Part shown: positions 51,912-64,000 of the stretch, piece by piece
Layout: each line of letters opens with the position of its first letter
Position numbering within the stretch: the stretch's first letter is position 1
From: Lates calcarifer
Lineage: Eukaryota > Chordata > Actinopteri > Centropomidae
Assembly (NCBI RefSeq): GCF_001640805.2
Contig: NC_066852.1
Location: 5,378,194-5,442,193, forward strand
Reading direction: 5' to 3'
Length of the DNA: 64,000 nucleotides
Position numbers and translations under genes: made by a program
Notes under the pieces: generated by a model
The model's database searches: none
Seen by the model: only the letters and a program-made list of their open reading frames with translations
Told to the model about the DNA's origin: nothing

Positions 51912-52580
51912 AGGGAGCCGTGATAACGTTCGTCAGTCTTCAGAGAGACAAGCGGTCCGGTCCAGCAGCAGCAGCTCACTATCCCACCAGACGTGCGAAT
52001 GATTTGCAGCCTATGGGATGAAATCTCCACAAACACCACCAAACTCCACAGGCAGCATCTCAGCCGCTGTAGAATTAAATCAGAAGTTCAAACATCCCAC
52101 TCAGTAACTTTTCTCCCCGCTCCAGAAGTCTGCATCTAATCCCGCGGATAGTCCGTCAAAATCACGCCGGTGGTGATGAGAGGAGAGGCGGCTGTGAGTG
52201 GCAGGCAGCGCCCGGTCAGTCTGTCCCGTTCTCTCCCGTTTTCACATAAATATCACAGATGAGAAATGTTCATAACGGCTTCTCCTGAGAGTGAGTTAGT
52301 CCAAAAGTACATGGAGTGGTCGCGCTGAGAGGGAAACTCCACTTTGTTGTAGACAGAGTTTTATTTCTTCTTTCTGTTTCTACAGGCTCCGTTCCCCTCC
52401 TCTGCCCCGCTACTACGAATGAATTACTACAGCCTCATCACAAAACAACACGGTCCCGGAGCCAAAGCACACTGGAGTAAAGGCGGCCGTAGTAGCATAA
52501 ACAACTTCCGGTGTTAATTTCAAAATGAAAGTATGATTAACTAACGCTGCGGTGCTTTGTATCCACGAACCTAAATAAAC
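51892..52580 (-). promoter_or_regulatory. Likely 5' UTR and promoter region of the Robo gene
   Basis: Directly upstream of the start codon the sequence becomes richer in GC and CpG than anything nearby (for example GTCGCGCT, CCCGCGGAT, GGCAGCGCCCGG, AAGGCGGCCG), over about 650 bp. A perfect ETS-type core-promoter motif ACTTCCGG lies at 52504-52511 on the plus strand. No convincing TATA box was identified. The transcription start is not determined. Several further upstream ATGs exist on the coding strand if the leader extends to the far edge of this region. Confidence 0.55.
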
Positions 52581-54469
52581 ACAGCAACACACCTCGAGGG
52601 TAATCTCTAAAATATAAAAAACTAAAAAAATGATTAAAAAAAAAAAAATACAGTTCTCAGACAGTCACCGTCACAATGCACAGTCTTTACATTTCCATGA
52701 GTGAGAGGTTGTAACTTAGCATGGAGCTCAAAGTATAGTGTTGTAATTGCAATATAGATGGCATTCTTCCAGGACTTTTATCACCTTCCATTTTGCTGAT
52801 AAGTCCTTATGGGTCTTTTTTTTTCATCCTTAAAATTTCCTATAGCCACAGCTGATATTTTGTAAATGATGTTTATCATATTTTTTCAGCCAGTCACTAA
52901 CTCCAGTATCGGAGTTTCATATTGTAGGGATTTTTTCTGTTACTGATTATGAATGAATTTTCTTATTTTGCAGTCCTACATTCAGTGCTCAGTTTTGTTA
53001 TTTTTGCTGTAACAAATGTTATAGGCTAGCCTACTGTAACTGTATGTTGAAAGCACACTCAACAAGCCTCCGGTTTGGTCAGGGCTAATTCTGTCCGACT
53101 TCACCACCCCCAAACACATTCTCTTAAAGGGCCAGTGCAGTCACTATTTCACGTGATGTGGGAGCTAAACAATCACTTTGCTACTGAGTCCTGGTCAACC
53201 ATTAAAATGATCCCGTGCTTTACAAGAACTTTAAAACGTAACATCAGCATTGGAATTATTAAATTCCTAATTTAAACTCAAATTTTAGACACTGATGCTT
53301 TCTAACCCTTGCTGTTCATTTTAAAAATCATTATACTTAGTTTGGAGCACACCGACATACATTTGTGCACAAAAATGTCAAACATGAATTTTAGTTTATG
53401 TCTTTCAGTTTTAATTGTTTCAATGTAACAAAACTGGCTTTTGTTTTTGTCATATGTCTGTAGCACTGTAATAGGGGGAGATGGAGGTGGATGATCCACT
53501 GAATCATACTGTAGATTGTTGTTGTGAAAGATTTCCAACTTTAACATGTAACACCTAACAGGATGGATAACTATGCAAGATCATCATCACAAAGGCTATA
53601 GCAGGTAAGCTATATTCTTCAATCATTTGGGGTGTAAATAAAATTGTGTTGTGATACTTTCACAACGTAACATCATCATCCTGTTTTGTACTGAGCAGGG
53701 TTTCCAGGAAACGTGACATCTGAAAACACCCAAAACCCTTTACAATCCTACTGATTCTACTTGGATTAAATCCATTTAGAAGCAACCTTTTTCATTGGAG
53801 GCACACTAGTCGTTATGGAGCAAATGTCAACATGTATCTCAAAGCTGTTATCTAACCACAGAGGCATAAATTATGTTGGCAGTAGTATGAATCCAAATGC
53901 AAATTTGTCTTACATGTGAAAGACCTTTGATCGTGCCGACTGTGGTGCTATGTATACAAATCAGGCGGTGGAAATGACTCAGGCACTAGAAGATACAAAC
54001 AAACCCCACACACCACTGCAAAATGTCACCATTTATCTGAGCACAAGCTTTGCCTGCACTTGATGGAAAGCGAAAAGCAATATTACATGTGCCAGGAGAT
54101 ATGGCAAACTGCAGCCAATGAGACTTGACATACCAAGAGCCACATTTCTCCAATAAAGCAGTAAGGAGTGATTGGGCAGAGTGCTGTTGAGCTAAATAAA
54201 TATTAGGGGTCAGGCAGACATGGTAAACACACAGCCCTTGACATTTATAGAAATGCATTGGATGGTGGTATGCATCAAGTGGCGCATACTAAGATGAGAC
54301 TTAACACATTCTGTCACACACTGTTGTCAGTATAGAATGAAAAAGAAATAATTCCACATCACTAAAGTGAGAAGCTGCTGTAGAGGGCTGAGAATAAATA
54401 CTCTCTTTTTGGGAGCACTGAGTACCAAGCAGAGCTTAAACACCCCTGATATTTCTTTCATGTTTTATG

Positions 54470-54850
54470 CATGTACATGTTTAATTTAATTGCAGAAACT
54501 GATTAATTGAGCATCGCTCTGTGATTGAATAAAACATGATGAGGCCCTCCACTAAATGCATTTCCGTTGGGCTGTGACTGATGCTGCTACTTTGGTGCCT
54601 TCGTCAAACATTTGGCGTAGCTGTCAGTGGAATCAAGCACTCCATGAATTTAGACTAATTATCCACATTAGGCACTGAATTACAACCACAGCCCATGAGT
54701 GTGGTTTGCTGCTGTGCAGCACACTTGCAGCTGAGCCATAGATCATAGAATTATGCCCTCTCCACACACAAAGGCTTGGTTTTTATGAGGTGATTTTTGC
54801 AATTCATTTAAATGTACTATAAAGGCCTTCAGAGTCAGCTTTTGGGAAAT
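54470..54850. promoter_or_regulatory. Candidate conserved non-coding block upstream of Robo
   Basis: Dense, repeat-free sequence with TTAATTTAATTGCAG, CTGATTAATTGAGC, ACATTTGGCGTAGC, GACTAATTATCCAC and GAATTATGCCC. TAAT-type cores recur roughly every 100 bp. It lies about 2-3 kb upstream of the presumed promoter. The enhancer role is inferred from motif clustering only. Confidence 0.35.
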
Positions 54851-56939
54851 GCCAGCATTAAAAAAATTCCTGGCAGCACTATGAAAAGACAACCTCATGA
54901 TCTATCGAGTCTAATTAATTGAAAAGGTTTGGGTGGTCAGGGAGTTTTCTTTTCCTTAGCTCAGGACTAGTATTTTACACATTAATGTTTGAAGTAAAAT
55001 GCTGGAATTTACAAATGATAAATCAGGGTTGGCTATCAGAGAAGTCGAAAGTTTTACCAGCTAACAAACGCACTCAGTGCTTTAACAATGAATACTGTTA
55101 ACACTATGATGAAGGAAAACCCTTTTTTTGTTCTTTGAGAAGCAGAGCTTCATTTCATAAATAAATGAATGACTTTAAGTGAATTGAAACTATAATGTAT
55201 GCCTGACCTCAGAATTGCTTATTTCTTTAGGCTAAGACTTCATTATTATAATTCCTGTTTGGGGATGATTAAATGTCTTCATGAAGGGAAAGAACAATAT
55301 AAAGAGCAGACTTTTAACTCAGAAATCAAACTTCAATTGCCAAGGAGACCAAATGAGTGGTTTTGGAATGACATTTGGATTCATTACACACATCACTCTT
55401 GCATGTCAGCTATAGAATGAGTGAATGATTTCAAGTGCTAATAATTTAAGATGAGCCAGTTCTCATTTTGTATAGCTGCATAGATAGTTTGTTGTTTACC
55501 ACTTGTCTAATGCTCCTGACACAGAGGCCATACTGTGACTGCACTTCTCATTTTATGAAAAATGAAAGTGTAACGTTGATCAGCATAAAGGATAGCCTTG
55601 AATGTTCTTTCAAAACATGAAGTGCAACACCTTTTGGTAGCTCTGAGAAAATATGCATTCTTGAAAAAATGTATTTCAATTTACCCATTCCCTTTCCTTC
55701 AAGCAGAATGCATAGACCAAACCTGTGGCTCCATGATTCATGAACTGTCAAACAGCAATATATTTCCTTATCCAGGGATACCTATACATGTGACTCAACT
55801 CTTCACCTCTAAGGATGGAATATGTAACCTTGGAGGTATTCATTCCAAAAAATATATATATAGTTTGTTTATACTTTATTTCTTTGCAGGTTTAAAAAAA
55901 AAGCCTTTCATTTGGTGCATGGTTATATTGTCCAAGGCAGTGTCACTGTACATTATAGATGTCACTTGTATATTATTAAGTTGTGCTGAATAGAAAAACA
56001 TCTACAATATTCTCTTAATAGAATGTAGAATTGACTGAAATGAGCAGTGTTGGGTTTAACTAATGACAGGCTGTAGTGCTAAAGAACCCGGAACATAAAT
56101 CAGCAAAGCACCAAAACTGTAAAATCATGGTGTAGAGAGGGAATGTGGCTACATGGCCCAAACCTCCCTATAAGATATGCCTCTAAAAACAACGGTTGTC
56201 TTGTTCACTGGAGAAACGCAGACAAGATCCCTTTGTCCTTACAACACCATATGACGTTATATAGTGTTCTGCCTGTAAATAAATGACCAACATCTTTTAC
56301 CAGAAGCACTTCCTTCCTGGGCATAAATGACCATTATACTTGGTGAAAACATGCATGAACAGCAATGACTGCTCTGATATTGTTGGGAGTATTCAAGAAG
56401 TAATTTTGTGCACATAATAGAATGTGCTAATGCTTTTAAAATAGCTTTTTAGTCACAACCTTGAGCTCTACTTTATACCTCAAACACTGCTTGTTGAACA
56501 CTGAATGTTCATCTTTAAAATACCTTTACAATCCCTGCTTGACTGCCCATGATGGAACGTTTATTATGTGGTTATAGCCACTGAAACACTGTTGCCAAAG
56601 CTCGAAGCAGAAAATAACAGTGTTTTAAGATAGTATCAACAGCATACTGTGCAGTAAGCACCTTGTATAGTATAGTGTAGAGTCACATATAGCCTAATGC
56701 ATGCCCTTGTATCTGATGATGCAGCAGAGCATGGATAATAACTCATTAGTACTACTGCTTGTAATCTTGGTTGGCTGACCTATTCTTGGTGAAAAAAATG
56801 AGCACTTTTTACTTGAAATGCCATTAAATGAATATCACCTGTATCTATAGCCAGGCATTTGAACCTATTCCAGTTTTCTCCCCCATTACTAGTAATGAGA
56901 CCCACATATGTCTGCACCTATTTTTGACCCATAGCTGGT

Positions 56940-57560
56940 AATGGGAGGACGGGCCCTTTAAGAAGCTTCAGTGAATGGATTCTATTATAGATTAATTGAT
57001 TAAGAGGGTGGCGCTCTGAGGTGACAATATATCTCTCTATTGATCTGCCTTTCAATGAGATTGGCTGTTACCCAACCTCCCTAAGGGATGGAGAGAGAAA
57101 AAGAGGGGAAAAAAAGAGGAATGGGGGGAGAAGGTAAAGCAGGGCTGCTATTAACGGGGCAACTAATTTCCTGTTTCTCTTGCTGGCCTCTCTCAGCTTG
57201 GATTCAGTCCCACAAAACGACTAAAGGAAAACGAGCAGTCCAGTGGGCTGCATTCAAGATGGAGTTCTCTCACACATTTATCATCTCTTTTCTCCTGGTT
57301 TGCTTCATACTCTCTCTTCTCATCTCATTATATAAGAATCCACCTCTCTAGCTCCTCCGTCTGCACCAAGACCTCTTTGTCTTTCCTATTTCTCCATAAT
57401 GAGGGGCCCCCTATTAATTTTGGGGCTGTGAAGCGAGACGTGCCCTCTGTTCCCCCCCACACGCTCCCTGCAAATCTACGAATTGATATGGGTGTATGAA
57501 GACAGAGTGGGCTGGGGGCGTCCCCGTCTGTTTGCCACCACACATCATGATGAGAAGGGC
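56940..57560. promoter_or_regulatory. Candidate conserved non-coding block upstream of Robo
   Basis: Includes GGGCCCTTTAAGAAG, TAGATTAATTGATTAAG and GGTGGCGCTCTGAGGTG in the first part. GGCTGTGAAGCGAGACGTG and CAAATCTACGAATTG lie in the second. The sequence is complex, without long repeats, and the short open frames show no domain. Confidence 0.3.
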
Positions 57561-60500
57561 AGATTGGAGTGTCAAAGGCGACATTAACCTCTTGTCTATC
57601 TACTGGGGTTTAAACATTCAACTGGTTTCATATACTGATTGTATTTTGTAATGAGTGTGGATTAGGTTTGGCACACACACTATAAGCTCTATGGGTCTCT
57701 CTCTGAGGACAGCAGTTGAGTGGGTTGCCAGTAATGGAAATCTGTTATGAAAGAGGACTGAAATGGGTGATAAAACTTGTTATTGTGGATGTCTAACCAC
57801 AATTTAGCTTTTTTATGATTTGGCTGTCTTTTGAGTTTTCTAGATGATGAGGACATGAAAAAATCCTGAATGTGCTATTATTGGCACTGAGCTTGAGAAC
57901 CTTCAGTGCACTTTGGAATACATTACAACAGTGGTGTCACTATAGCAGTGTCCCTGAATTGTTCACTGGGGTTGAGTTCCGTAACAGTGATGGCCATGGC
58001 AACACAAATAGCATATGTTGTACATGGTTTTCTTTTCCAAAGCACTCTCTTGGCCAGGAGCGCTCTGTGGGTTGACATGATACTGTACCATTGCAAATGA
58101 CATTCTCACCAGCAGAGAAATCCATCCCCTGAACATGTAAAAACACACTCCTTTCTAAAATCTTTACTGGACCTAAGGAAGAAAAAGTCTCTATAATTAT
58201 AACTATAATAATAATAATCTCACTCTATAATTTATAAAATCTGCTGTTTATATTATCTCCTCTATTTTGGAGGCTGTCCTCACTACAGACATCTTTGTTC
58301 CTTGCACTTAAAACAACTGATGTTCATGTTTACCTTACAAGTGAAGTGGTGGTGGTTTTAAGAATAACAGAAACTGTCATTTCAGGAAAAACAGCATGTT
58401 TACATTCAAGTGACAAAGACATCTAGTGACTGTGGGGATTAAGTCTTGTCTGACAGGAGAAAAGAAAAACTGACACCTATGTTATCCTGCCAGAATTGAT
58501 AATCAGAAAACACTGATCATCTGTTACAATGTCTTGTATTATTCTATTTTGAGAACCTGTTGGAATAATGATTGGGCATTCACATATTCTTGTGTTAAAA
58601 CATCACTGGGCTGTGTTGGTGTGGGTAGACTGTTTAACAGTACTGGCTGGTTTTATCACTAAACCCAATCAAGTCTTAACCAGCAGATATGAAAAACTCT
58701 GCGATGGTCATATGGATAGTTTTGAAGGCAAAGACCAACAATCCATATTGTTATTTTAGGCACTACCTTTCTTCACTTGTAGCTTGTTTTAAACATTTCC
58801 AATTCAGTCTGACCATCACACTATCACAGCAAAACAGAAGACTGCAGTGCAGGTCTGTACAATAGTAGTAATCCCAGTCCTAATACAACATCCCCAAAAC
58901 AAATAATTGTGTTGTAAAGCTGTTTTTTTTTTTTTTTACAGCCACTGGTCATAGTTGTTGTTTCAACGTACATGACACAGAACTAAATTGTTACAAAAAT
59001 GACTGGCCAATATAATCTTCACAAAGGTAGTATTTATTGCTAGGCTGTTGTACTGGATTGCATGATATTGTACAGGATGTCATGACATCGTGTCCACCCC
59101 CTGTAGTTTCTGGCAGAAGATGTGCATCTTCTTCAAAATAGCCTTCTTCTCAGGCTCCAAGTGGTGTCAGGACAGAGGGTCAGAGAACACAACCGACTGC
59201 CACACCATGCTGCTCTGTAATTTAGCCTCCTCTACTTCCCCACCCCACAGAGCTCCCATCCGTTTGTTTCCTCCGAGATGAAATGACTCTTCCAATTCTC
59301 CCAGTCTGCACCAGGGCTCCGGGGAGGAGGGGTGGCGACAGCAATTATGGCCCTCCCTCCACACGAGCCTGAACAAAATTGTCTCTGCTCCACATACAAG
59401 CTCCTCCAGCTCCGTTCCTGCTTTCACCTGGAGTCAACAGGCAGCCCTGGCCTTTCATACAAGCTATTATGGTGTATGACAGGAGCCATTCAAGACTAGC
59501 AGTTAGTTGCCCTAACCAAAATGCTTTATTTTCACTGAGAACACATGGACTTGGTAAGAGGGGAAAAAGGCACTGATCACATTAACATGCATAGGTTTTC
59601 CAACTGGTGAAGGCAGTGTAATTATTCCATTTGCATAAGCAACATGCAGAGAGTACATGCCTTCTTGCCAGTGCTGGCCAAAAATGACCAAACTTATCTT
59701 TTTGACTGGTTGAGTTAGGTTTACATACTGCCACCAAGAAATAGTCATATGCCAGCATTAACAAAAGCTTTCACCTACTCCCGATACTCACATATCACCT
59801 GCACTCCTGCACTCCTGCACCACCAAATACTGGAAAACTTGAAATATTCAGTACATTTAGAGGACCAGACCTGGTATATACTGAGAAAAAGTAACACATG
59901 AATATCTTGGCACTATAACACTTACTGACTTTCTCTGGGTGTGATGAGATTGCATCTGTGAGACTGAAATCAGAGAGGAGATTGCAGCCTGATATAATTC
60001 ACAATTTCATACCCCTGTTTCATCATATCCACTTCCAGGGAGCAATTATCACACATACACAGAACAGACAATGCTATATTTCACACACTGACTGCAAACA
60101 GAAAATGCCAGAAGCTTTGTCTCCTGCATTGAATGTGACCCCTTCTCATCGGACCCCCACTGAGAGGTAAGCTAATATTCTGTTATTACTTTAGCTGTGT
60201 TTGATGCAAAATAGTCCATTATGTTTCCAGGACAGAGCTGTTGTGTGGCAAATTGGAAAGGGAAAGTAATTATGCTATGAATATACACAGCCAGCTCATT
60301 TGTAAGTATTGAAAATGGATCTAATAAAGCAAAATAACACTCACAGCAGAGATGTTCTCATTTTAATGGGAGAAGGCAATAAATAGTGAGATACTGACTA
60401 TGTATACGGTATGGCATTGTTAGTTGAAAGCATAGACCTTTACGTCGTACCAGTAGTAGACTCAGTGGACAAATTAAATGAGGCTTTTAGCCACACCTTA

Positions 60501-60856
60501 AATGTGACAAGGGCCATTGTAGAATAAAGGGGAGTGAAATTCATGAAAACATATCTGTAATCAGGAGGAAATGTCAGTGCACTTCACTGGTCTCAGATTG
60601 CAGTGCCCACTGCTGCTTGTGGTCTTGGTTCTTGATTTGACTAAATTTCCTCAAGCCAAGGACTGTTATTGCTATGCAATACTGAAATATGTTTCATGTT
60701 GATTAAAGATAACAAAATCTTTGGTGGTTTCTTAATTCACTGGTTATCTAATTCTAATTGATATTTCCCCATTACCAGTAAAAGGTGGGAACATTTAGCT
60801 GCCAATTTCTGAACATTGTTGTAATCTATTAATGAATTTATTAAACAATAAATATA

Positions 60857-60860
<4 letters not shown>

Positions 60861-60936
<76 letters not shown>

Positions 60937-60942
60937 TTTTTT
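60861..60942 (+). repeat. (TA)n followed by T24
   Basis: About 58 bp of TA dinucleotides run directly into 24 T. This may be a simple compound microsatellite or, read on the minus strand, the A-rich tail of a retroposed element with an expanded TA tract. No element body was recognised next to it. Confidence 0.9.
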
Positions 60943-62834
60943 ACAAACATGTTCTGTTGTTGATGTACAGGTGTACATATGTACATTGTATATATACTGT
61001 ACTACAGCACCTGACATGCTGACTGAATTAAAATCTTACAGGTCTGTCAGATAGAAAACACTTTGCTTGGAGAGCAGTTGAAAGCAGCATAGCAGAGCAG
61101 ACACAGGCAGGAGGAAGAGCAATTTCCAACATTATCTTGCTACTGTTGACATTCTTAAGATGGCTTTCCAATGTATCTGTCGTGTATTCCAAAGGAAGAA
61201 CCTAGCACTGGCACTAAAAGTCAAGGAAAGAAAAGCAAAAAAAGATTTGTACAATAGCATCTACAATAGCTGTTGCATACTGAAACACAAACAGCTAATG
61301 GTGTTGATGTAACTGAGGGAGTACATTTAGTGGTTTTGTTGTGTAGTGTTTTTTGCTCCAGGTTGGCTTTGTGCCATGTATTTGTCACATGAGAGTTTCT
61401 CCTCAACATGGCATAAAAGTACAAAGCCATTAGAAATATTGGAAATATTGGCCTCTACATTGCAGGGGTGGAGTTAACAAGTTTGAAAGTCACTTTAACT
61501 CTACAAAGACTCTATGACTTTACAAAGCCACGGCATTTACTATCATGTTAAATGAAACCAGGGTTCAGACACAGGGGTGAGAGGTATGAAGAAGCAGTAT
61601 CACATAACAATGTGATGCTTGGATTAAAATAGTTTTATTTGTGATACAAAAGACTGACTAACTAACTAACTACTCACTGACTAACAATGGTTAGCTAACA
61701 AAATGACTAACAACTATCTATTTGGGCCATTCAGCATATATAAAACACAGTATGTTTTTCATGGTGTGGCACAGAAACTGCACTGAAAAATGTCAACAAC
61801 CCTGAACCATGAACAATCAGTTATGAGCAGATTGGGTAGTTTGTTCTGCTTCACTTTGTTTATTTTCTCTGCTAATTGCATTACATTCTCCTTCAGCTGT
61901 GTTCAGGACAACCTTACAGAGGAGCGCGACACTTTAACGAATGGAGACAATTTTGTTACCTAATTAGCTGAAATCAAACATGTGAGACTTTGAGCTTCAT
62001 GTGTTTTGACAGAACAAATCCATAAAGTGAACAAACACAAATCCTGAAAGACACCCACCAATGCAGTGTGATTTTTCCCCAGTCCTACAGAAGCTCCTCT
62101 ACAGCTCCAGTTTGAATAAACCCTAAAGGTCCCTCAAGGAGCTTTCTCTTTTTACACACCCTCGATTCCCCAGCCCTCGGCGCTCTCCTTCATGACTCCC
62201 CTCCCCTGTGTTGGTGAACAAATGTAAAGAGTCCAGTGAAAAACTAGCACTGGCTTTCCTCCTGAACCCTCTTCACAGGCTGTCAGGGTTAAGCCTCGCT
62301 ACCTCAAGGGGAAAATGTGAGATGATGGGTGAGAGCCAAGTCCAAACACTTGCAGGGGTCGGGGAGAGGGGCGCGAAACATTCCACAAGGCTTAGTTACC
62401 TTAGAGAGAGACAGAGATACCTGGGCCCAGAGGGACAGTGATCAATGTCAGCGAGAGTGAGGCAGCAGTGAGTAAACCTACCTTGACAACCTTGGTAAAC
62501 AGCAGAGAATGAAGAGAACATATATCATCCAGGCCAAAATGATTTGGACTGTATCAGGGGAGGCTGATGTGAAACATTTAGTGCTTATTGATCCTGTTTT
62601 AATCTCCTTTCCCCACATTCTTCTTGCTCTGAGTGTCTTTTCAAAGGTCAAATAAATATTAAAATAATAATCAAGGTCGAGATCATTAAATTTGTAGTCA
62701 GTAAATTTGTCTTTTACTCATATAAATATATCATTTTCTGCTATGTGTACTAGTGATTGTGGTTGATATAGCAATGGGAGTGCAGAGAGTCACAAATAAG
62801 CACAAAGACACAAGGTGCAACCATTCAACCAGTA

Positions 62835-62868
62835 TACACACACACACACGCACACACACACACATACA
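62835..62868 (+). repeat. Imperfect (CA)n microsatellite
   Basis: A CA run interrupted by one CG and one TA. It produces the HTHTRTHTH stretch in the overlapping open frame. Confidence 0.85.
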
Positions 62869-63860
62869 CTATCTTATCCCTTTCATCACTGCCTCCCTTC
62901 AGCCTCCTCCCTCTCCAGCAGCAATTCCTTTTTTTCCAGCAATTGTCAGAGATGGCTTTATCCCTGTGAATGCAAGGACATTGCTTGGCTGTAGGCTAGG
63001 CAGCACTGCACTAGAAGAAAGCCCCTCACAGATGATTTTGCCTTTCTCCCTCCCTGATGGGGTAGAAATCAAAATCCCTTGTTCGCTGAAAATTATTGCT
63101 GGATTACCTCTGTCCCTCAGTGGCAGCTCTGTCAGAACTAAACCTACCCAGCCTGGATTTATGACCTGCGCGAGTGTGTGCGAGCAATGCAGAGAGCACG
63201 AGAGGGACTACACATGTATTCGCGTTTGCTGTTTTCATTATATATGTCCATCTGAGAGTGTGTGCCCCCTCTCCTCCCCTCTGTGCCTTATCATCGTCTG
63301 TTCCAGCCTTTGTCTCCCATGCTTCCTAATGATGACAGGAATGGCCAGGCTCCCCGAGAGCCAGGTTCCCACTTTAATGTCTCCTTGCCTTACTGCCTTG
63401 CTTTTGGCTCAGGTTTCTCTCCACCCCTGCCCTCTGATTTACAACGTCCCCAGTGGCTGATGGGGAGGAGAGACAGAGCTGGGAGCAAGGGAAAGGGGGA
63501 TTCATTGTTCTCTTTCTCTCTCCACTGTCTCTCTTTATTTATGACACCTCTGGCATGACCAGGGCCACGGTACGACCCCAGGGACAATGCGCTGCCTGCA
63601 GTACACTGGTGACAGTGACTACCAAGGCAGACCTGACTGAGTGCTTTGGTTCTCTGGCTGATCACAAGACAATAGCCCCCCTGCCCATCACTCCGAGGGA
63701 GTCAGCTGGGTCAAAGTTTTGGGTGAATGAGGGCTTGCATGCAAGGTTAGACCATGAGGGGTAAGTAATGGTTATATTTGGAGAGTGAAGCGGGGAGTGG
63801 GAGGTTTAACGCATTAAGTGTAACAATGAGTGTTGCAGCCATCATTTGACATCATCCCTT

Positions 63861-63877
63861 GGGGGGGGGGGGGGGGG
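63861..63877 (+). repeat. G17 homopolymer
   Basis: Seventeen consecutive G. Its length is likely to be uncertain in any sequencing of this locus. Confidence 0.9.
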
Positions 63878-64000
63878 TTCAGATGTTTTGTATTGTTGTC
63901 CAGTGATGATTATGGAAAACAACAATCCTAATGCTTCTATAATCCAAACTGACAATTTGAACGACAGAAGAGGTTATGTTTTTCGAGGGAGAACTTTTTC

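Larger units (their letters stand above)
52581..64000. other. Upstream intergenic sequence, no gene supported
   Basis: About 11.4 kb upstream of the Robo gene. It holds AT-rich sequence, candidate regulatory blocks (54470-54850, 56940-57560, 62900-63740), a long TA/T repeat (60861-60942), a CA tract (62835-62868) and a G17 run (63861-63877). The longest open frame, 235 codons at 62753-63460 on the plus strand, begins just before a CA-rich repeat and shows no recognisable domain. An unrecognised 5' exon of a Robo isoform could still be hidden here. Confidence 0.6.

Noticed and set aside
62753..63460. 235-codon open frame on the plus strand, the longest in the window
   Set aside because: It runs through a CA repeat (Thr-His runs) and a C/T-rich stretch, shows no domain or periodic conservation signature that I recognise, and other long frames overlap it. 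Most likely a composition artefact.
1..64000. tRNA, rRNA, microRNA, CRISPR, phage or toxin-antitoxin features
   Set aside because: No cloverleaf, rRNA signature, regular spacer-repeat array or bacterial gene organisation was seen. Short hairpins such as 6127-6149 (CAGGCAA/TTGCCTG) are too small to support a microRNA call.

Overview
This is eukaryotic DNA, almost certainly from a ray-finned fish. It is AT-rich and dominated by introns and intergenic sequence, with many (CA)n/(TG)n microsatellites and short exons bounded by GT/AG splice sites. Nothing prokaryotic, no CRISPR array, no operon and no intact transposase gene was seen.

One gene is clearly supported: the 5' part of a Roundabout (Robo) axon-guidance receptor gene on the minus strand. 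Seven coding exons can be read from high to low coordinate: signal peptide (51828-51891), Ig1 (37046-37374), Ig2a (15303-15460), Ig2b (14343-14463), Ig3a (12866-13004), Ig3b (11828-11955) and Ig4a (2577-2701). Splice phases agree at every junction, and all exons except Ig1 are open. The gene runs off the low-coordinate end: the second half of Ig4, Ig5, the fibronectin III repeats, the membrane helix and the cytoplasmic CC motifs are not here. Family membership is very secure. The paralogue is probably robo3, because Ig3 and the Ig3-Ig4 junction look robo3-like, while Ig1 and Ig2 look closer to robo2/robo1. No alignment could be run.

The main anomaly is in the Ig1 exon. It carries two apparent single-base insertions (within about 37127-37129 and 37059-37063). 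The conserved protein continues in a different frame after each, and the literal reading ends at a stop at 37121-37123. This is either sequencing/assembly error or a genuine disrupted allele.

The layout, by position, is as follows. 1-2576 is intron 7 (incomplete). 2702-11827 is intron 6, holding a duplicated 85-bp block. 11828-15460 is a compact cluster of four Ig exons. 15461-37045 is the 21.6-kb intron 2, rich in candidate conserved non-coding elements and holding a decayed 21-bp minisatellite. 37375-51827 is intron 1. About 51892-52580 is the CpG-richer 5' UTR/promoter region with a small uORF touching the start codon. 52581-64000 is upstream sequence with no supported gene.

The candidate regulatory blocks were picked by eye from dense homeodomain-type AT motifs, palindromes and locally complex sequence. 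They are inferences. I did not find a convincing previously undescribed biological system. The best leads are the Ig1 frame breaks, the overlapping uORF, the decayed minisatellite, the duplicated 85-bp block and the palindromic sites.
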